DNA of 59,469 nucleotides, from contig JAVCDJ010000037.1 in the NCBI GenBank assembly GCA_030765845.1, forward strand, positions 1 to 59,469, read 5' to 3'. Within the stretch, counting starts at the first letter, position 1. Each line of letters begins with the position of its first letter. Shown here piece by piece: positions 8,401-16,638 of this stretch. The translations under genes and the position numbers were made by a program. Below the pieces are notes generated by a model. It had not been told where the DNA came from and ran no database searches. It saw only the letters and a list, made by a program, of their open reading frames with translations. The DNA is from Candidatus Stygibacter australis. Its GTDB lineage: Bacteria > Cloacimonadota > Cloacimonadia > Cloacimonadales > TCS61.

Positions 8401-10523
8401 CCCGGCTCTGGAATATTATTATTATTATCAGTGAAACTGAAATCAATTAACGAAAATTCGAGAAATGTAACTGGAAGTTGGTATGAATCAGAGAATGAGT
8501 AATTATCCGACTGTACGGTGATTCCGATTATTTTTTGTAGATCACTATCAGGATTACATTGATATTCCAATTCAATTCCATCAATCAATACAGTCTCATC
8601 TGGCTCAAGCTGTTCAATGAGTATTTCTCCATTAGTAATGATAATTTCTTCTGAATTACTGAACAACGTTATTTCCACTGGAGAAATGGTATAGTCACTA
8701 TTATTCATTAATTCAAAAGCCAAATTTCCAGTTTCACCTGGCTCAAAACTTCCATTATTTCCATTATCATAAAATGTAAGATCACTAATTGACAGATCAT
8801 ATTCCGAATCAATATAAATTGTATCCTGCCTGGGATAAAAATTATTACCATTCACTGTAAGAATATATTCATCTGAATCCAGGTCAGCTATATCAAAATA
8901 GGCAAAGCCATCCTGATCACTGTAACTAAAATGCTGTTCATCATTAGATGCATTATACAGGCAGCAGTACAGATCACAAGCCGGATCAGCATATTCATTT
9001 AGTACCTGTATGCCAATATTATTCATGCTGCTGGCATAATGATTTTCACAAGCAATAGATAATTCTCGCGGAAAGCCCTGCCAAACTGCTACTGATGGGT
9101 CTCCCATCAGATTATTCCAATATGAAAACTTTGTCGATGATTGATCAGGATTTTGGGGATAATTTAAGAACAAAGACGTTTTTCCTCTTGTATGAGAAGC
9201 TCCCATAGTCTGCAATTTGTCCGAAAATAAACCATAAGCTACTCCAGTTACAAAGCAGTTATTGAAGCAGGTATGGGTAGTGATTGTTGCTGTTCCAATT
9301 GCTCCAATTGCTCCCCGGGGATTTGATGGTGAGCCGGCTTGTAAAAAAGCTTCACTGCGGCAGCCTTCTGTTCCTGCAAAATCTCCTGTAGCACAGGTAC
9401 TGATAACTGCAAAAGGAAGCATCATCCCATTGGTTAAATAATTTGCGGTACCGTCATACCAGCCACTCATCCCTCCATAACCGCGATAATTAAAGTAACT
9501 CACACCCATATCAACCATTAACCTCATTGCAGGTTGAAACGGATAATCATATAATTCCAGATAATCATATTCTGGATAGTTATGCTCTATCGATTCACGG
9601 ATATTTATATTGGTATATACACAAGACATACCAGAAGATGTAGGGTCTCCAACCAGTAATGCCCTGCTGAACCAGTCAGGGTTGTCTATATATGGTTCTC
9701 GTTCATACATGACAGTTTTATAGACAATTGATTGCCACTGCAATATATTATCAAAGGAGAGCCGGCCAATATGAACATCAGAAATCTGATCTTCTCCAGC
9801 CAGAGTAGTGTAGTAATGATCACCTTCTCCGTTGCCAAAATAAGAAGTTGGTATATTATAGTTTCCTCCGGCATCGCCAATAAGGCAGACATATTCAGGG
9901 GGGTCTTCCCAGGTATCATAAGCATTCTGGATATAGTCTTTTATTGACTGACTTGAAGGGTTATTAGCAGCATATTGATAAACCTTAAACCCTTTCTGTT
10001 TTTTCCATTCCAGTAAATAATCAAATGCCTGCCAGAAAGAAGGTTCATCAGTATCTGGATAAATATAAAGAATATTTGGCTGAGCTGGTTCCACATCTCG
10101 CCAGTTTTCACGTTCTGCGAGTTCGGGAAAAAGAGCTATATACATCTTTAAAAATGATTCCGCAGGTCTGTATAGTTCTACTTCCTCCTGGCAATCACCT
10201 TCTAAAACAATCTGAAGACTATCTCCAGCTACTAAATTTTCTGCAGGGGATATAGTTAGAATAGAGAACTCAAGATCACGCAATTGCATCACTGAACTGA
10301 TTTCCACCTCACAATTAGTGCTGCCTGCAGTTATATAATTTTCTCCATTAATCACAGGCAATAATTGATGAAATACACTATCTGATTCCGCCTCAAGAAT
10401 TATTTTTCCTAAAATAGTCAGACCATTATCGGATTCTGTATGAAAATTGTTCAATTCTGAAACAGAACTGAATAACGCTAATGCTAATGCTAAAAATATA
10501 AATAAAGCCAACCTTACTTTCAT
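5439..10523 (-). CDS. Secreted C25 (gingipain-like) protein with LamG and T9SS sorting domain
   Basis: 1694 aa; GGGAGG lies before ATG 10523. Signal peptide 1-20. A C25 domain spans about 150-485 with CLIGDAGG, HIGRL and STCATGDF, giving the nucleophile Cys377. The position of the catalytic His (gingipain GHG) reads Gly-Tyr-Gly (Tyr349), so proteolysis is doubtful unless another His substitutes. After it come several Ig/BACON-like beta domains with repeated 'DNGNNGSFEPGE' and 'DNNNNIPEPGE' motifs, then a LamG/concanavalin-like domain (about 1320-1480). The last ~85 residues (NYPNPL, YNIKGQKVKTY, GSGVYFYSLKT, KMLLLR) are a FlgD-like type A type IX sorting domain. Expected to be exported to the surface. 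No room is left for a terminator against the convergent gene. Confidence 0.88.
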   Translation of the reverse strand: MKVRLALFIFLALALALFSSVSELNNFHTESDNGLTILGKIILEAESDSVFHQLLPVINGENYITAGSTNCEVEISSVMQLRDLEFSILTISPAENLVAGDSLQIVLEGDCQEEVELYRPAESFLKMYIALFPELAERENWRDVEPAQPNILYIYPDTDEPSFWQAFDYLLEWKKQKGFKVYQYAANNPSSQSIKDYIQNAYDTWEDPPEYVCLIGDAGGNYNIPTSYFGNGEGDHYYTTLAGEDQISDVHIGRLSFDNILQWQSIVYKTVMYEREPYIDNPDWFSRALLVGDPTSSGMSCVYTNINIRESIEHNYPEYDYLELYDYPFQPAMRLMVDMGVSYFNYRGYGGMSGWYDGTANYLTNGMMLPFAVISTCATGDFAGTEGCRSEAFLQAGSPSNPRGAIGAIGTATITTHTCFNNCFVTGVAYGLFSDKLQTMGASHTRGKTSLFLNYPQNPDQSSTKFSYWNNLMGDPSVAVWQGFPRELSIACENHYASSMNNIGIQVLNEYADPACDLYCCLYNASNDEQHFSYSDQDGFAYFDIADLDSDEYILTVNGNNFYPRQDTIYIDSEYDLSISDLTFYDNGNNGSFEPGETGNLAFELMNNSDYTISPVEITLFSNSEEIIITNGEILIEQLEPDETVLIDGIELEYQCNPDSDLQKIIGITVQSDNYSFSDSYQLPVTFLEFSLIDFSFTDNNNNIPEPGEEIYFDYEITNSGDYVLTNISLEFSTASNIVWITDNIISLENLQPEEIYQSTNSIVLDIAQEFIAGNNETLILSMSNPDGFEQSIELEVCIGETGIDQPTGPDAFGYCLYDENDSEYQELAYDWIEINDCPELPLYDSGDEGASCTVMLPFTFRYYDFDYDCVTVCSNGWVAPGITESASFMNWAIPGEGGISPIIAVFWDDLVNTDNISGIYYYYNPAEHFFIIEWDRLRNDWDNSQETFEIIIYDRDYYPSSNGNNIMKFQYKDFNNTNAGNYEGIHDANHGQYATIGIEDQTGRHGLQYTYNNDYPDTGSQLGDQSALMISGQPVPEDSAWVVIDDYRFINSTGQELVTPGDTISLSLDLWNIGNEPTEVINLIMSCENNSFIEFIDNEILITEILPGSLAENIIGLNFCISENYPPLEELQFNLEIISGGLVWNYGLNVVVSAPLIDFDEDIINFGEVYCNYEATYELIMENDGTAPLEITEVVSSSPNLISDFSPIVIDPGDEQNLLLTLLIDEIGEFSATLTIISNSINSNTFIIPVMGIVVFPPIIEVDSTLHCFDAELDEINCFPIDISNTGDGTLCVSAHLEGFYNSRNGALFSSGYLNLSQPVITGEEFTIEAWARMDGPGFHVWETNTIYEQRDNEPEDYRAIMTFHTRTISGNNSFTLQGANSTGTVLNTPAPPFGDWHHYAVTVNEDFINLYQDGLLKVTEINNESGGYTSGVDNVDIGAHRYSGILKSSFNGMMDEVRFWDRDLTPLEILDHQYHSVDPDSENLTAYWTFNSLFNWQEITDSGIDTTPFPAVDHFQSEAPINDWSSIDTESLVVEGGESNVFNLQVDTAWLDLGGSYQTNLVMQTNDPEAQNIVIPIEVTVVPSSEDQNEIPYSNQLSQNYPNPLFLDSNFRAATIIEYDLLVEVIEAEIIIYNIKGQKVKTYVLDPEITRQGSVSWSGDNNKNRLVGSGVYFYSLKTDGIIRCNKKMLLLR

Positions 10524-10840
10524 TACAACCTCCCAAAATACTTATATCTAATCTATTGATTTAATATGATATAAAACTATATTCTACGGAGACTTCCCAC
10601 AAAGATGATTAACTTGTATGTATATGACAAAACCACGTTATTATCGTCAAGTAAATTATTATTTACTTGGGAAGATAAAATTCTTGAATTAGTAGTTGAG
10701 ATTTAATTTCTGATGCTAATTAATGGGAATTGGAAGAGATCAAAGTCAATCCTGTAAAGCGGATTAACGGTGACTTTGGTAGATATAATTTGACAACATT
10801 TTTTAATATAAAATAGAAGAAGATAAAGGTGTTGTAAGAA
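10524..10840. promoter_or_regulatory. Divergent intergenic region with palindrome
   Basis: This spacer separates the C25 gene (minus) from a glycosyltransferase (plus). CAAGTAAAT (10648-10656) and ATTTACTTG (10661-10669) form a perfect 9-bp inverted repeat, an operator-like site. A TTGACG hexamer precedes it on the minus strand, and a TTGACA at 10790 points to the plus-strand gene, but neither has a convincing -10 box at normal spacing. Promoters must be here but I cannot place them surely. Confidence 0.4.
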
Positions 10841-12076
10841 ATGGATAAAAAAAATAATTATAGAATAGGGATGGTTCTGGATGACAGATTCCCTCCGGAT
10901 GGCAGAGTAGAGAAGGAAATCAGGAGTCTAACTTCAGCGGGTTTCACTGTTTTTCTGCTATGTTTCAGATTTGGAGATGAAAATGAGGAATCTGATTTCT
11001 ATGGTGCAAAAATAATCAGGATCAGGATAAATCGCAAACTAAGTCGCAAACTAAGGGCATTAACGAATACAATATTTGATATATATACTGCTTACTGGTG
11101 CCGTAATATGGTAGAATTTGTGAAGAAATATAATTTAGAGATATTGCATATCCATGATTTGTATTTAGTGGGCGCAGCGTTGAAAGCAAAAAAGAAGTTA
11201 GGGAATGGTGTAAAAGTCTGTGGAGATTTGCATGAGAATTATGCTGATGCATTGAAGTATTACAAATTTTCAAATACTTTTCCGGGAAACATCCTGATTT
11301 CAGTTAAAAAATGGCAGCTAACAGAAAAGAAATGGCTTTCGCAGTTGGATAGGGCAGTTGTAGTGGTAGAGGAGATGAAAAACAGGATAGCAGGAGATAT
11401 TGCTTCTGAACAGGTATTTGTTTGCGAGAATTGTCCAGAGATAGTTTCATTTCAGGGGGAAAAAAATGATAATAAAATTATAGAAAAATATAAGGATAAA
11501 TTTGTGCTATCCTATATTGGTGCTTTTGACTGGCATCGAGGAATCGATACTCTTCTAAGGGCTATAAGTGAATTAAAAACAATTGAAAATTTAGTAGTTT
11601 GTATAGTAGGAACAGGGAAGATAGCTCTTGAGTTGGAAGCTTTAGCAGTTAAACTGGGTATCAGAGAAAAGGTCTATTTTGAAGGATGGCAGCCACCAGA
11701 TATACTTCCAGATTATTTCCGCATAAGTAATATCGGGATCATACCGCATAAAAAATCAGTTCAGACAGATAATTCCAGCCCGAATAAATTATATCAATAC
11801 ATGTATTATGAAGTTCCAGTAATAGCCACCAATTGTATGTCATTAGAGCGAATATTAAAAGAAACAGGAGCAGGATTGATATATCAAAGTGATAATCATC
11901 AGGATCTGACTATTCAGATAAAAAAGCTATTTAATGATGTGGAATTGAGAGAAAATATGAAACTAAAGGGGAAAAGGGCTATTATAGAGAAATATAACTG
12001 GGAAACAAGCAGTGAAGGTCTCGTGAAAATGTATAATGATTTAAGTATTACAAGTAAAATTAAGGTAGAGAATTGA
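10841..12076 (+). CDS. Glycosyltransferase, GT4 family
   Basis: 411 aa. The N-terminus (RIGMVLDDRFPPDGRVEKEIRSL) is the usual GT4 acceptor half. HIHDLYLVGAAL and CGDLHENY follow, then the C-terminal donor half with LSYIGAFDWHRGIDTLLRA, VGTGK and SPNKLYQYMYYEVPVIATN, the E-x7-E-type region. No membrane segment. An AAAGGTG SD lies 9 nt upstream. It stands alone, followed by degenerated sugar-gene fragments, so it may be the last working member of an older polysaccharide cluster. Substrate unknown. Confidence 0.85.
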   Translation: MDKKNNYRIGMVLDDRFPPDGRVEKEIRSLTSAGFTVFLLCFRFGDENEESDFYGAKIIRIRINRKLSRKLRALTNTIFDIYTAYWCRNMVEFVKKYNLEILHIHDLYLVGAALKAKKKLGNGVKVCGDLHENYADALKYYKFSNTFPGNILISVKKWQLTEKKWLSQLDRAVVVVEEMKNRIAGDIASEQVFVCENCPEIVSFQGEKNDNKIIEKYKDKFVLSYIGAFDWHRGIDTLLRAISELKTIENLVVCIVGTGKIALELEALAVKLGIREKVYFEGWQPPDILPDYFRISNIGIIPHKKSVQTDNSSPNKLYQYMYYEVPVIATNCMSLERILKETGAGLIYQSDNHQDLTIQIKKLFNDVELRENMKLKGKRAIIEKYNWETSSEGLVKMYNDLSITSKIKVEN

Positions 12077-12090
12077 TACATAAATAACGG

Positions 12091-12498
12091 ATAGAGTATA
12101 TTTTATATCATTTGAGCTTACTGGTAGGGCTTGATGGAGTAAGAGATTATTTTGTAATTGGTGATGAATCAGAGGTAACTGAGAAGTGCATATATTTTCC
12201 ATTGAGTAATAATAATCTTGATGAAAAGAAAGTAATCTATCTTGATGATGATATTCCGATATTGTTTCCTGTTAGTGATCTTTTTCGTTATTATAAGCAG
12301 GAAGGTGGGATCATAGTATTTGATCATGATCTTCTATCAGGAGCATTTTATCTATTATCAGGTATGCAGGAAAATGGGTTAAATACGGAAAGACCTTTAA
12401 ACCGTTATTCCTGGCAAAACTCTAAACAGAAGAAATTAAAAATTACAGCAAAAACCAGTGGTAAATTATTCTTTAGAGATAATAATCGAAGCTATTGA
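12091..12498 (+). pseudogene. N-terminal fragment of a polysaccharide deacetylase-type protein (DUF7033-like)
   Basis: The frame after stop TAA 12085 reads RIEYILYHLSLLVGLD. It continues with GGIIVFDHDLLSGAFYLLSGMQE and NRYSWQNS, a pattern I associate with the N-terminal domain of FCB-group polysaccharide deacetylases. It lacks an ATG (the first candidate is TTG 12112) and stops after about 130 codons, before any NodB-type catalytic motif (no HxxxH, no TFDD). I read it as a decayed leftover; a short functional protein starting at TTG is less likely. Confidence 0.5.
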
Positions 12499-12513
12499 GA
12501 AGTTTCAAATTCG

Positions 12514-12630
12514 CTAAATCCTAAATGCCAGCACATTGACTTTAAAGCCATTAGCAGCCAGAAACTCAGCTTCTTTTCGAATTCTTGAGTCACTAGTATA
12601 TTCATTTTCCAATATTATGCCAATTTTCAT
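12514..12630 (-). pseudogene. N-terminal fragment of a GT4 glycosyltransferase
   Basis: ATG 12630 has a GAGG SD and opens a perfect GT4 N-terminus (MKIGIILENEYTSDSRIRKE), but the frame stops after 38 codons at LAFRI. The working gene at 10841 continues for another 370 residues after the equivalent point. It lies next to another truncated sugar gene and just left of the MITE-like element, so this is a scar of rearrangement. Confidence 0.6.
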
Positions 12631-12743
12631 TATTACCTCTTTATAACAATTATACTTCTTTGATAAAAAAATATTATCGATTTTATTGCAAGAGATATTA
12701 TCACCCCCTAATTTTAATAAAATTATTTGGACAATCAACTAGA

Positions 12744-13076
12744 GAGACTGTTCAATATAAGTAATTGAAAATTATAAAGAAAAGTAATTTTTGGCAGAAA
12801 AAAATGCACACATCCATCATATATGTCAATTTTTGTGAAATTGACATATTCCCTGAAGGGGAATAACTATAATAGCCCCGGGTTTTCGTATTTCGACAAC
12901 TCGGAGTCAAATTTACCACCTGCGTCTTCCCCTCCCCCAAACACCGGCGCAGCCGGTGTTTGGGGGAGGGGAAGTGGTTTTTGGCATCAACCCCAGGTAG
13001 TCACTTCGTGCCAACCTGGGGCTATTATTGTAAATCCCTTTCAGGGATAAACAATAATAAAAATTTGAACAGTCTC
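12744..13076. mobile_element. MITE-like element with nested palindromes (333 bp)
   Basis: GAGACTGTTCAA (12744-12755) and TTGAACAGTCTC (13065-13076) are perfect 12-bp terminal inverted repeats. Inside, 12853-12884 and 13017-13049 form a second, imperfect ~32-bp inverted repeat (both with CCCTGAA and AATAGCCCC). The centre is a perfect palindrome with 23-bp arms (12926-12948 and 12952-12974) around GCA. No transposase frame fits. I see no clear target-site duplication. It resembles a non-autonomous transposable element, and its insertion region is full of truncated genes. Confidence 0.6.
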
Positions 13077-13389
13077 CAAAATCGAGGGATGTGTGATTGC
13101 AAAAAACCATGAATCCCCCTGTTTTTTATATATTCAGGGTATGTTTCTAATAGATAATTGACAAGATAAGTAAGACTTGCAGCGCTGATGGTACTCCGGG
13201 TGCTGCGAGAACTATGGGCAGTTATCTGTTGCTGTCTATGTATTTATTTTCAGCAGTTTTTTTATACGGAAGAATGGGTGATAGTGGTCGTCATCTGCGC
13301 CGCACCTGTGATTACACCGGCGCTGCACATATGACTTAGCAGCAGAAAATATTTTAATTTCGGGGGGATGCCAGATTGCAAAAAACATC
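13077..13389. other. Intergenic region with a 5S rRNA-like fragment and a hairpin
   Basis: 13171-13236 contains AGCGCTGATGGTACT (13181-13195), the highly conserved 5S rRNA loop-D/E sequence. It is followed by CGGGTG, GAGA and GTTGCTG in the order of a 5S 3' half, but the segment is degenerate and no 5' half is seen. GCGCCG (13297-13302) and CGGCGC (13318-13323) form a separate hairpin. I found no credible gene here. Confidence 0.35.
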
Positions 13390-13419
13390 TTGACAAAAAT
13401 TAGAGTTAGCAAATATTAT
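13390..13419 (+). promoter_or_regulatory. Sigma-70-type promoter of the surface-sugar operon
   Basis: TTGACA (13390-13395), an 18-nt spacer and TATTAT (13414-13419) match the housekeeping consensus well. It lies about 130 nt before the dockerin-like gene. All following genes to 22872 face the same way and are mostly overlapping, so this may drive the whole cluster. Confidence 0.55.
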
Positions 13420-13551
13420 TGATATAGTAATTAATAGGTTTTTATATATAATGGTGAATAGGTTAAAATGGCGCAATAAGAATAGTAGAGATGTATTTTC
13501 TGATTGCTAAAAAAAAATCATTTTTTAAGATATTAAAAGAAAAGGTATTTT

Positions 13552-14115
13552 ATGAACTTACAACGTTTGTATTTATTGCTTTTACTGCTGATATTTGTTC
13601 TTCCAGTTGTAGCAGCAGTTGGCTGGGATGTATCAGACCAGGTGCTGCTTTCTTCCATGGAAGAGGATTTAGGGCATATTGGAGAATGTATTTCCAGCCT
13701 GGTGTATCTTTCATCTATGAGTGAGGAGGAGAACCATGTTGGTATTGGAATATCAGAAATTATCTATTTATCGTCAATGGAGGAAGAGCTTAATATTGGT
13801 GAAGGAATTTCTGAGATGATTCTTTTAAGTTCTCTGCATTATGGCGATGTAGATAATAATACCGAGGTGGAAAGCTTTGATACTTCTTTGATTTTGCAAT
13901 ATGCAGTTGATCTAGATCCAGCACCAGAAGCACCTCTACCCTGGGAAAATTGGAGATTAACTGTAGCAGATGTGAGTGACGCTGGTTTTGTTGGAGCATA
14001 CGATGCGGCGTTGATATTGCGCTATGTTCCCGGTTTAATTGATGTTTTTCCGGTTGAAGGCGAACCGGTAATTGATAGAGTCAGGGGACTATTAAAATGG
14101 AAGATTTCAAGATAG
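13552..14115 (+). CDS. Exported protein with three LSSM repeats and a dockerin-like domain
   Basis: 187 aa. Signal peptide about 1-22 (LYLLLLLLIFVLPVVAA). Residues 23-97 hold imperfect ~23-residue repeats, each ending in V/I-x-L-S-S-M-E/S-E-E. Residues 98-170 form a dockerin-like pair. The first loop, DVDNNTEVESFD, followed by TSLILQYAV, has the Asp/Asn pattern of a calcium loop. The second, DVSDAGFVGAYD followed by AALILRYV, is weaker. The same pair occurs in the 2130-aa protein at 34537. The C-terminus overlaps neuB by 19 nt. A cohesin partner could be the modules in the giant protein at 41049. No sorting domain is seen. Confidence 0.7.
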   Translation: MNLQRLYLLLLLLIFVLPVVAAVGWDVSDQVLLSSMEEDLGHIGECISSLVYLSSMSEEENHVGIGISEIIYLSSMEEELNIGEGISEMILLSSLHYGDVDNNTEVESFDTSLILQYAVDLDPAPEAPLPWENWRLTVADVSDAGFVGAYDAALILRYVPGLIDVFPVEGEPVIDRVRGLLKWKISR

Positions 14116-15152
14116 GTAATCGAATAATTGGTAATGCGCATAAGTGTTTTCTTATTGCAGAAGCAGGAGTAAATCATAACGGAGATTTGGAAACTGCCAG
14201 GAAATTGATAGATATTGCAGTTGATGCGGGTGCTGATGCTGTGAAATTTCAGACGTTTATTACTAAGAATTTATTGTTAAATGATATTGAAAAAGCACCA
14301 TATCAGAAAGTGACATCTAAAAAAGATGAATCTCAAACTGAAATGATCAAACATTTAGAATTAGATAGGGATTTTCATCTCCAATTAGTCGATTACTGTT
14401 CAAAAAAGCAGATAATATTTTTATCCACACCTTACTGCTTAGAAAGTTTAGACTTACTGGTAGAGTTAGATGTTCCTGCAATAAAGATTGCCTCAACTGA
14501 CGCCACTAATTTAATTTTTTTGGAGCAGGTAGCAAAATGCAAAAAACCAATTTTACTATCAACGGGGATGTGTTCTTTAGCTGAGATAGAGCAGGCATAT
14601 CAGTGTTTGAAACAAAACGGTTGCCAGGACATTTCAATATTTAAATGCACTTCAAATTATCCAACAGAGGCTGTCGAAGTAAATTTAAGAGCAATTCTAA
14701 CACTGAGAAATGCATTTGATGTAGTGATTGGTTTTTCAGATCATACTGAAGGAGTGGGAGCATCTCCTTATGCAGTCACAATGGGTGCAAAGATAATTGA
14801 GAAGCATTTTACAATTAGCAAAGATATGAAAGGACCTGATCATAAGGCTTCGCTAAATCCTGATGAATTACGGAAATGGGTGAAAGAAATTAGAAAGGTA
14901 GAGGTAATGCTGGGAAGCAAAAGTGTATATCCAACAGCAAGCGAACAGCTCAACAAAAATTATTTACAGAAAAACTTAGTGGCAAAATCGAGAATTGAGA
15001 AAGGTGAACTCCTTACCAAGGACAAGTTAGCAGCCAAAAGAACAGGTGGAATAGGTATAAGAGCAAATGCGTACAAAGAAATTATTGGGTCTCGTGCAAC
15101 AAGGACTATCGATGAAAACCATCCAATAATGTGGAGTTACTTTCAGGACTAA
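14097..15152 (+). CDS. neuB: N-acetylneuraminate (nonulosonate) synthase, NeuB family
   Basis: 351 aa, normal length. The N-terminal TIM barrel has FLIAEAGVNHNGD, AVKFQTF, KIASTD, LLSTGM and FKCTSNYP, then GFSDHTEG and IEKHFT. The C-terminal SAF/antifreeze-like domain starts near residue 285. It condenses phosphoenolpyruvate with an N-acyl hexosamine (ManNAc or a 6-deoxy diamino derivative) to a nonulosonic acid in the cytoplasm. AGGGG precedes ATG 14097, which lies inside the dockerin-like gene. Sequence alone does not separate sialic, legionaminic and pseudaminic synthases; no NeuC, LegG or PseBCG homologue is in the window. Confidence 0.92.
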   Translation: MEDFKIGNRIIGNAHKCFLIAEAGVNHNGDLETARKLIDIAVDAGADAVKFQTFITKNLLLNDIEKAPYQKVTSKKDESQTEMIKHLELDRDFHLQLVDYCSKKQIIFLSTPYCLESLDLLVELDVPAIKIASTDATNLIFLEQVAKCKKPILLSTGMCSLAEIEQAYQCLKQNGCQDISIFKCTSNYPTEAVEVNLRAILTLRNAFDVVIGFSDHTEGVGASPYAVTMGAKIIEKHFTISKDMKGPDHKASLNPDELRKWVKEIRKVEVMLGSKSVYPTASEQLNKNYLQKNLVAKSRIEKGELLTKDKLAAKRTGGIGIRANAYKEIIGSRATRTIDENHPIMWSYFQD

Positions 15153-15787
15153 TGAAAGCAATTAAGAAGGATCTATTAATCTTAGGTGCTGGTGGTCATT
15201 CTCGTGTGCTCATCGATACAGCAGAGCTTTTAGGATATGTGGTTTTAGGAATAGTAGATGTAAATTATTATGGGCAGGAGGAACGAATATTGGGTTATCC
15301 TGTAATCGGAGATATATCTGCCTTATCTTCATATAGCGTAGAGACAACTGAAATAGTTATTGCATTCGGCGACAATGCTAAGCGCAGAGAGTATTTCACA
15401 AAGGTAAGAGAAATGGGTTTCAATGTACCTGCTTTAATACATCCTTCATCAGTTTTATCGAAATATGTAAAGCTGAAGGAAGGAGTGTTTATTAATGCAG
15501 GAGTAATAGTTAATGCATTGGCAGAAGTAGAGGAGAATAGCATAATCAATACAGGCTCGATTATTGAACATGAAGTAAAAATCGGAAAAAATAGCCATAT
15601 TTGTCCTGGAGTGAGAATTGCTGGAAGAGTTATGATTGGTAATAATACTTTTGTTGGAACCGGTTCAACAATAATAGATAAGATCACAATTGGTGATAAT
15701 GTAATAATTGGTGCTGGTTCGGTAGTAATCCGTGATATAAAATCCAACTCAAAGGTTGCTGGCATTCCGGCAAGAGAGTTGAAATGA
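15152..15787 (+). CDS. neuD: NeuD-family sugar O-/N-acyltransferase
   Basis: ATG 15152 overlaps the stop of neuB (TAATG), which I prefer to the upstream GTG 15131. About 211 aa. The N-terminal Rossmann-like part begins LLILGAGGHSRVLID. The C-terminal left-handed beta-helix shows hexapeptide repeats (INAGVIVNALAEVEENSIINTG, then GKNSHICPGVRIAG, GNNTFVGTG, GDNVIIGAGSVV). Family members transfer acetyl groups to sialic-type sugars or amino sugars from acetyl-CoA. Here it may acetylate the nonulosonate or the 4-amino sugar made downstream. Confidence 0.85.
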   Translation: MKAIKKDLLILGAGGHSRVLIDTAELLGYVVLGIVDVNYYGQEERILGYPVIGDISALSSYSVETTEIVIAFGDNAKRREYFTKVREMGFNVPALIHPSSVLSKYVKLKEGVFINAGVIVNALAEVEENSIINTGSIIEHEVKIGKNSHICPGVRIAGRVMIGNNTFVGTGSTIIDKITIGDNVIIGAGSVVIRDIKSNSKVAGIPARELK

Positions 15788-16638
15788 TATATCTCTCTAC
15801 AGCATGTTCAAGTCATCATAAGATTAAGGATTCGATAATTGAAATGGCAAAATGTGGATTTAATCGAATTGAATTATCTGGCGGGACTGACTATTATCAA
15901 GGGATTTTTGCTGACTTAGTGAATCTCAAGAAAGAATTAAATCTTCATTTCCGGCTTCATAATTATTTTCCACCACCCCAAGAGCATTTTGTACTGAATT
16001 TAGCTTCTCTAAATGGAGAAATATTTCAAAGAACAATAAATCATTATCTAACTGCAATTGAAATGTCTCATGAATTAGGATGTAGTAAGTTAGGAATACA
16101 TGCCGGATATTTAATTGACATTGAAAAAGAATATCTTGGTAAAACAATTTCAAATGCTGGAATTATCGACAAAGTTAAATCAATGGAACAATTTTGTGTG
16201 GGATGGAATATTTTGAAAGAAAGAGCAAATGGTTTGGAGTTATATATTGAGAATAATGTAATTTCCCAAAACAATTACAATAGCAATAGAAATTCAAATC
16301 CATTTATGCTGACAAATTATGAAGAATACAAAGAACTAAGAGCTTTGATAGATTTTCGACTACTACTTGATGTAGGACATCTATTTGTGAGCTCGAATAC
16401 ATTGGGATTAGATTTCAAAGAAGAATTAAATAATATGATAACTGAATCAGATTATTTACATATAAGTGATAATAATGGATTTTCAGACCAAAATAAAGGT
16501 TTAAATCCGCAGGGAATAATCTATTCGAATTTAAAAAAAATGAATTTAACCGGTAAGACAATCACATTAGAAATTTATGGTGATATGAATGAAGTGAGTA
16601 ATAGTACTCAATTGCTGAGAGAGGATTTGTTGATATGA
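15784..16638 (+). CDS. Sugar phosphate isomerase/epimerase (xylose isomerase-like TIM barrel)
   Basis: 284 aa. Features of the AP-endonuclease-2-like barrel are visible: [53 protein letters not shown] and ITLEIYG. They supply the Glu, His and Asp metal ligands. Start and stop overlap both neighbours (ATGA). Such proteins occur in nonulosonate clusters, and this one might provide the missing isomerisation of the NeuB substrate, but that is inference. It could equally act on another sugar. Confidence 0.75.
   Translation: MIYLSTACSSHHKIKDSIIEMAKCGFNRIELSGGTDYYQGIFADLVNLKKELNLHFRLHNYFPPPQEHFVLNLASLNGEIFQRTINHYLTAIEMSHELGCSKLGIHAGYLIDIEKEYLGKTISNAGIIDKVKSMEQFCVGWNILKERANGLELYIENNVISQNNYNSNRNSNPFMLTNYEEYKELRALIDFRLLLDVGHLFVSSNTLGLDFKEELNNMITESDYLHISDNNGFSDQNKGLNPQGIIYSNLKKMNLTGKTITLEIYGDMNEVSNSTQLLREDLLI

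Noticed and set aside
13491-13724. Frame beginning MYFLIAKKKSFFK upstream of the dockerin-like gene
   Set aside because: It overlaps the signal peptide and repeats of the 13552 gene in another frame, has no SD and turns into an unnatural Ser/Cys-rich sequence.
15295-15765. Minus-strand frame of 156 codons opposite neuD
   Set aside because: Mirror of the hexapeptide repeats of NeuD; low-complexity Ile/Thr/Ser/Pro sequence with no start signals.
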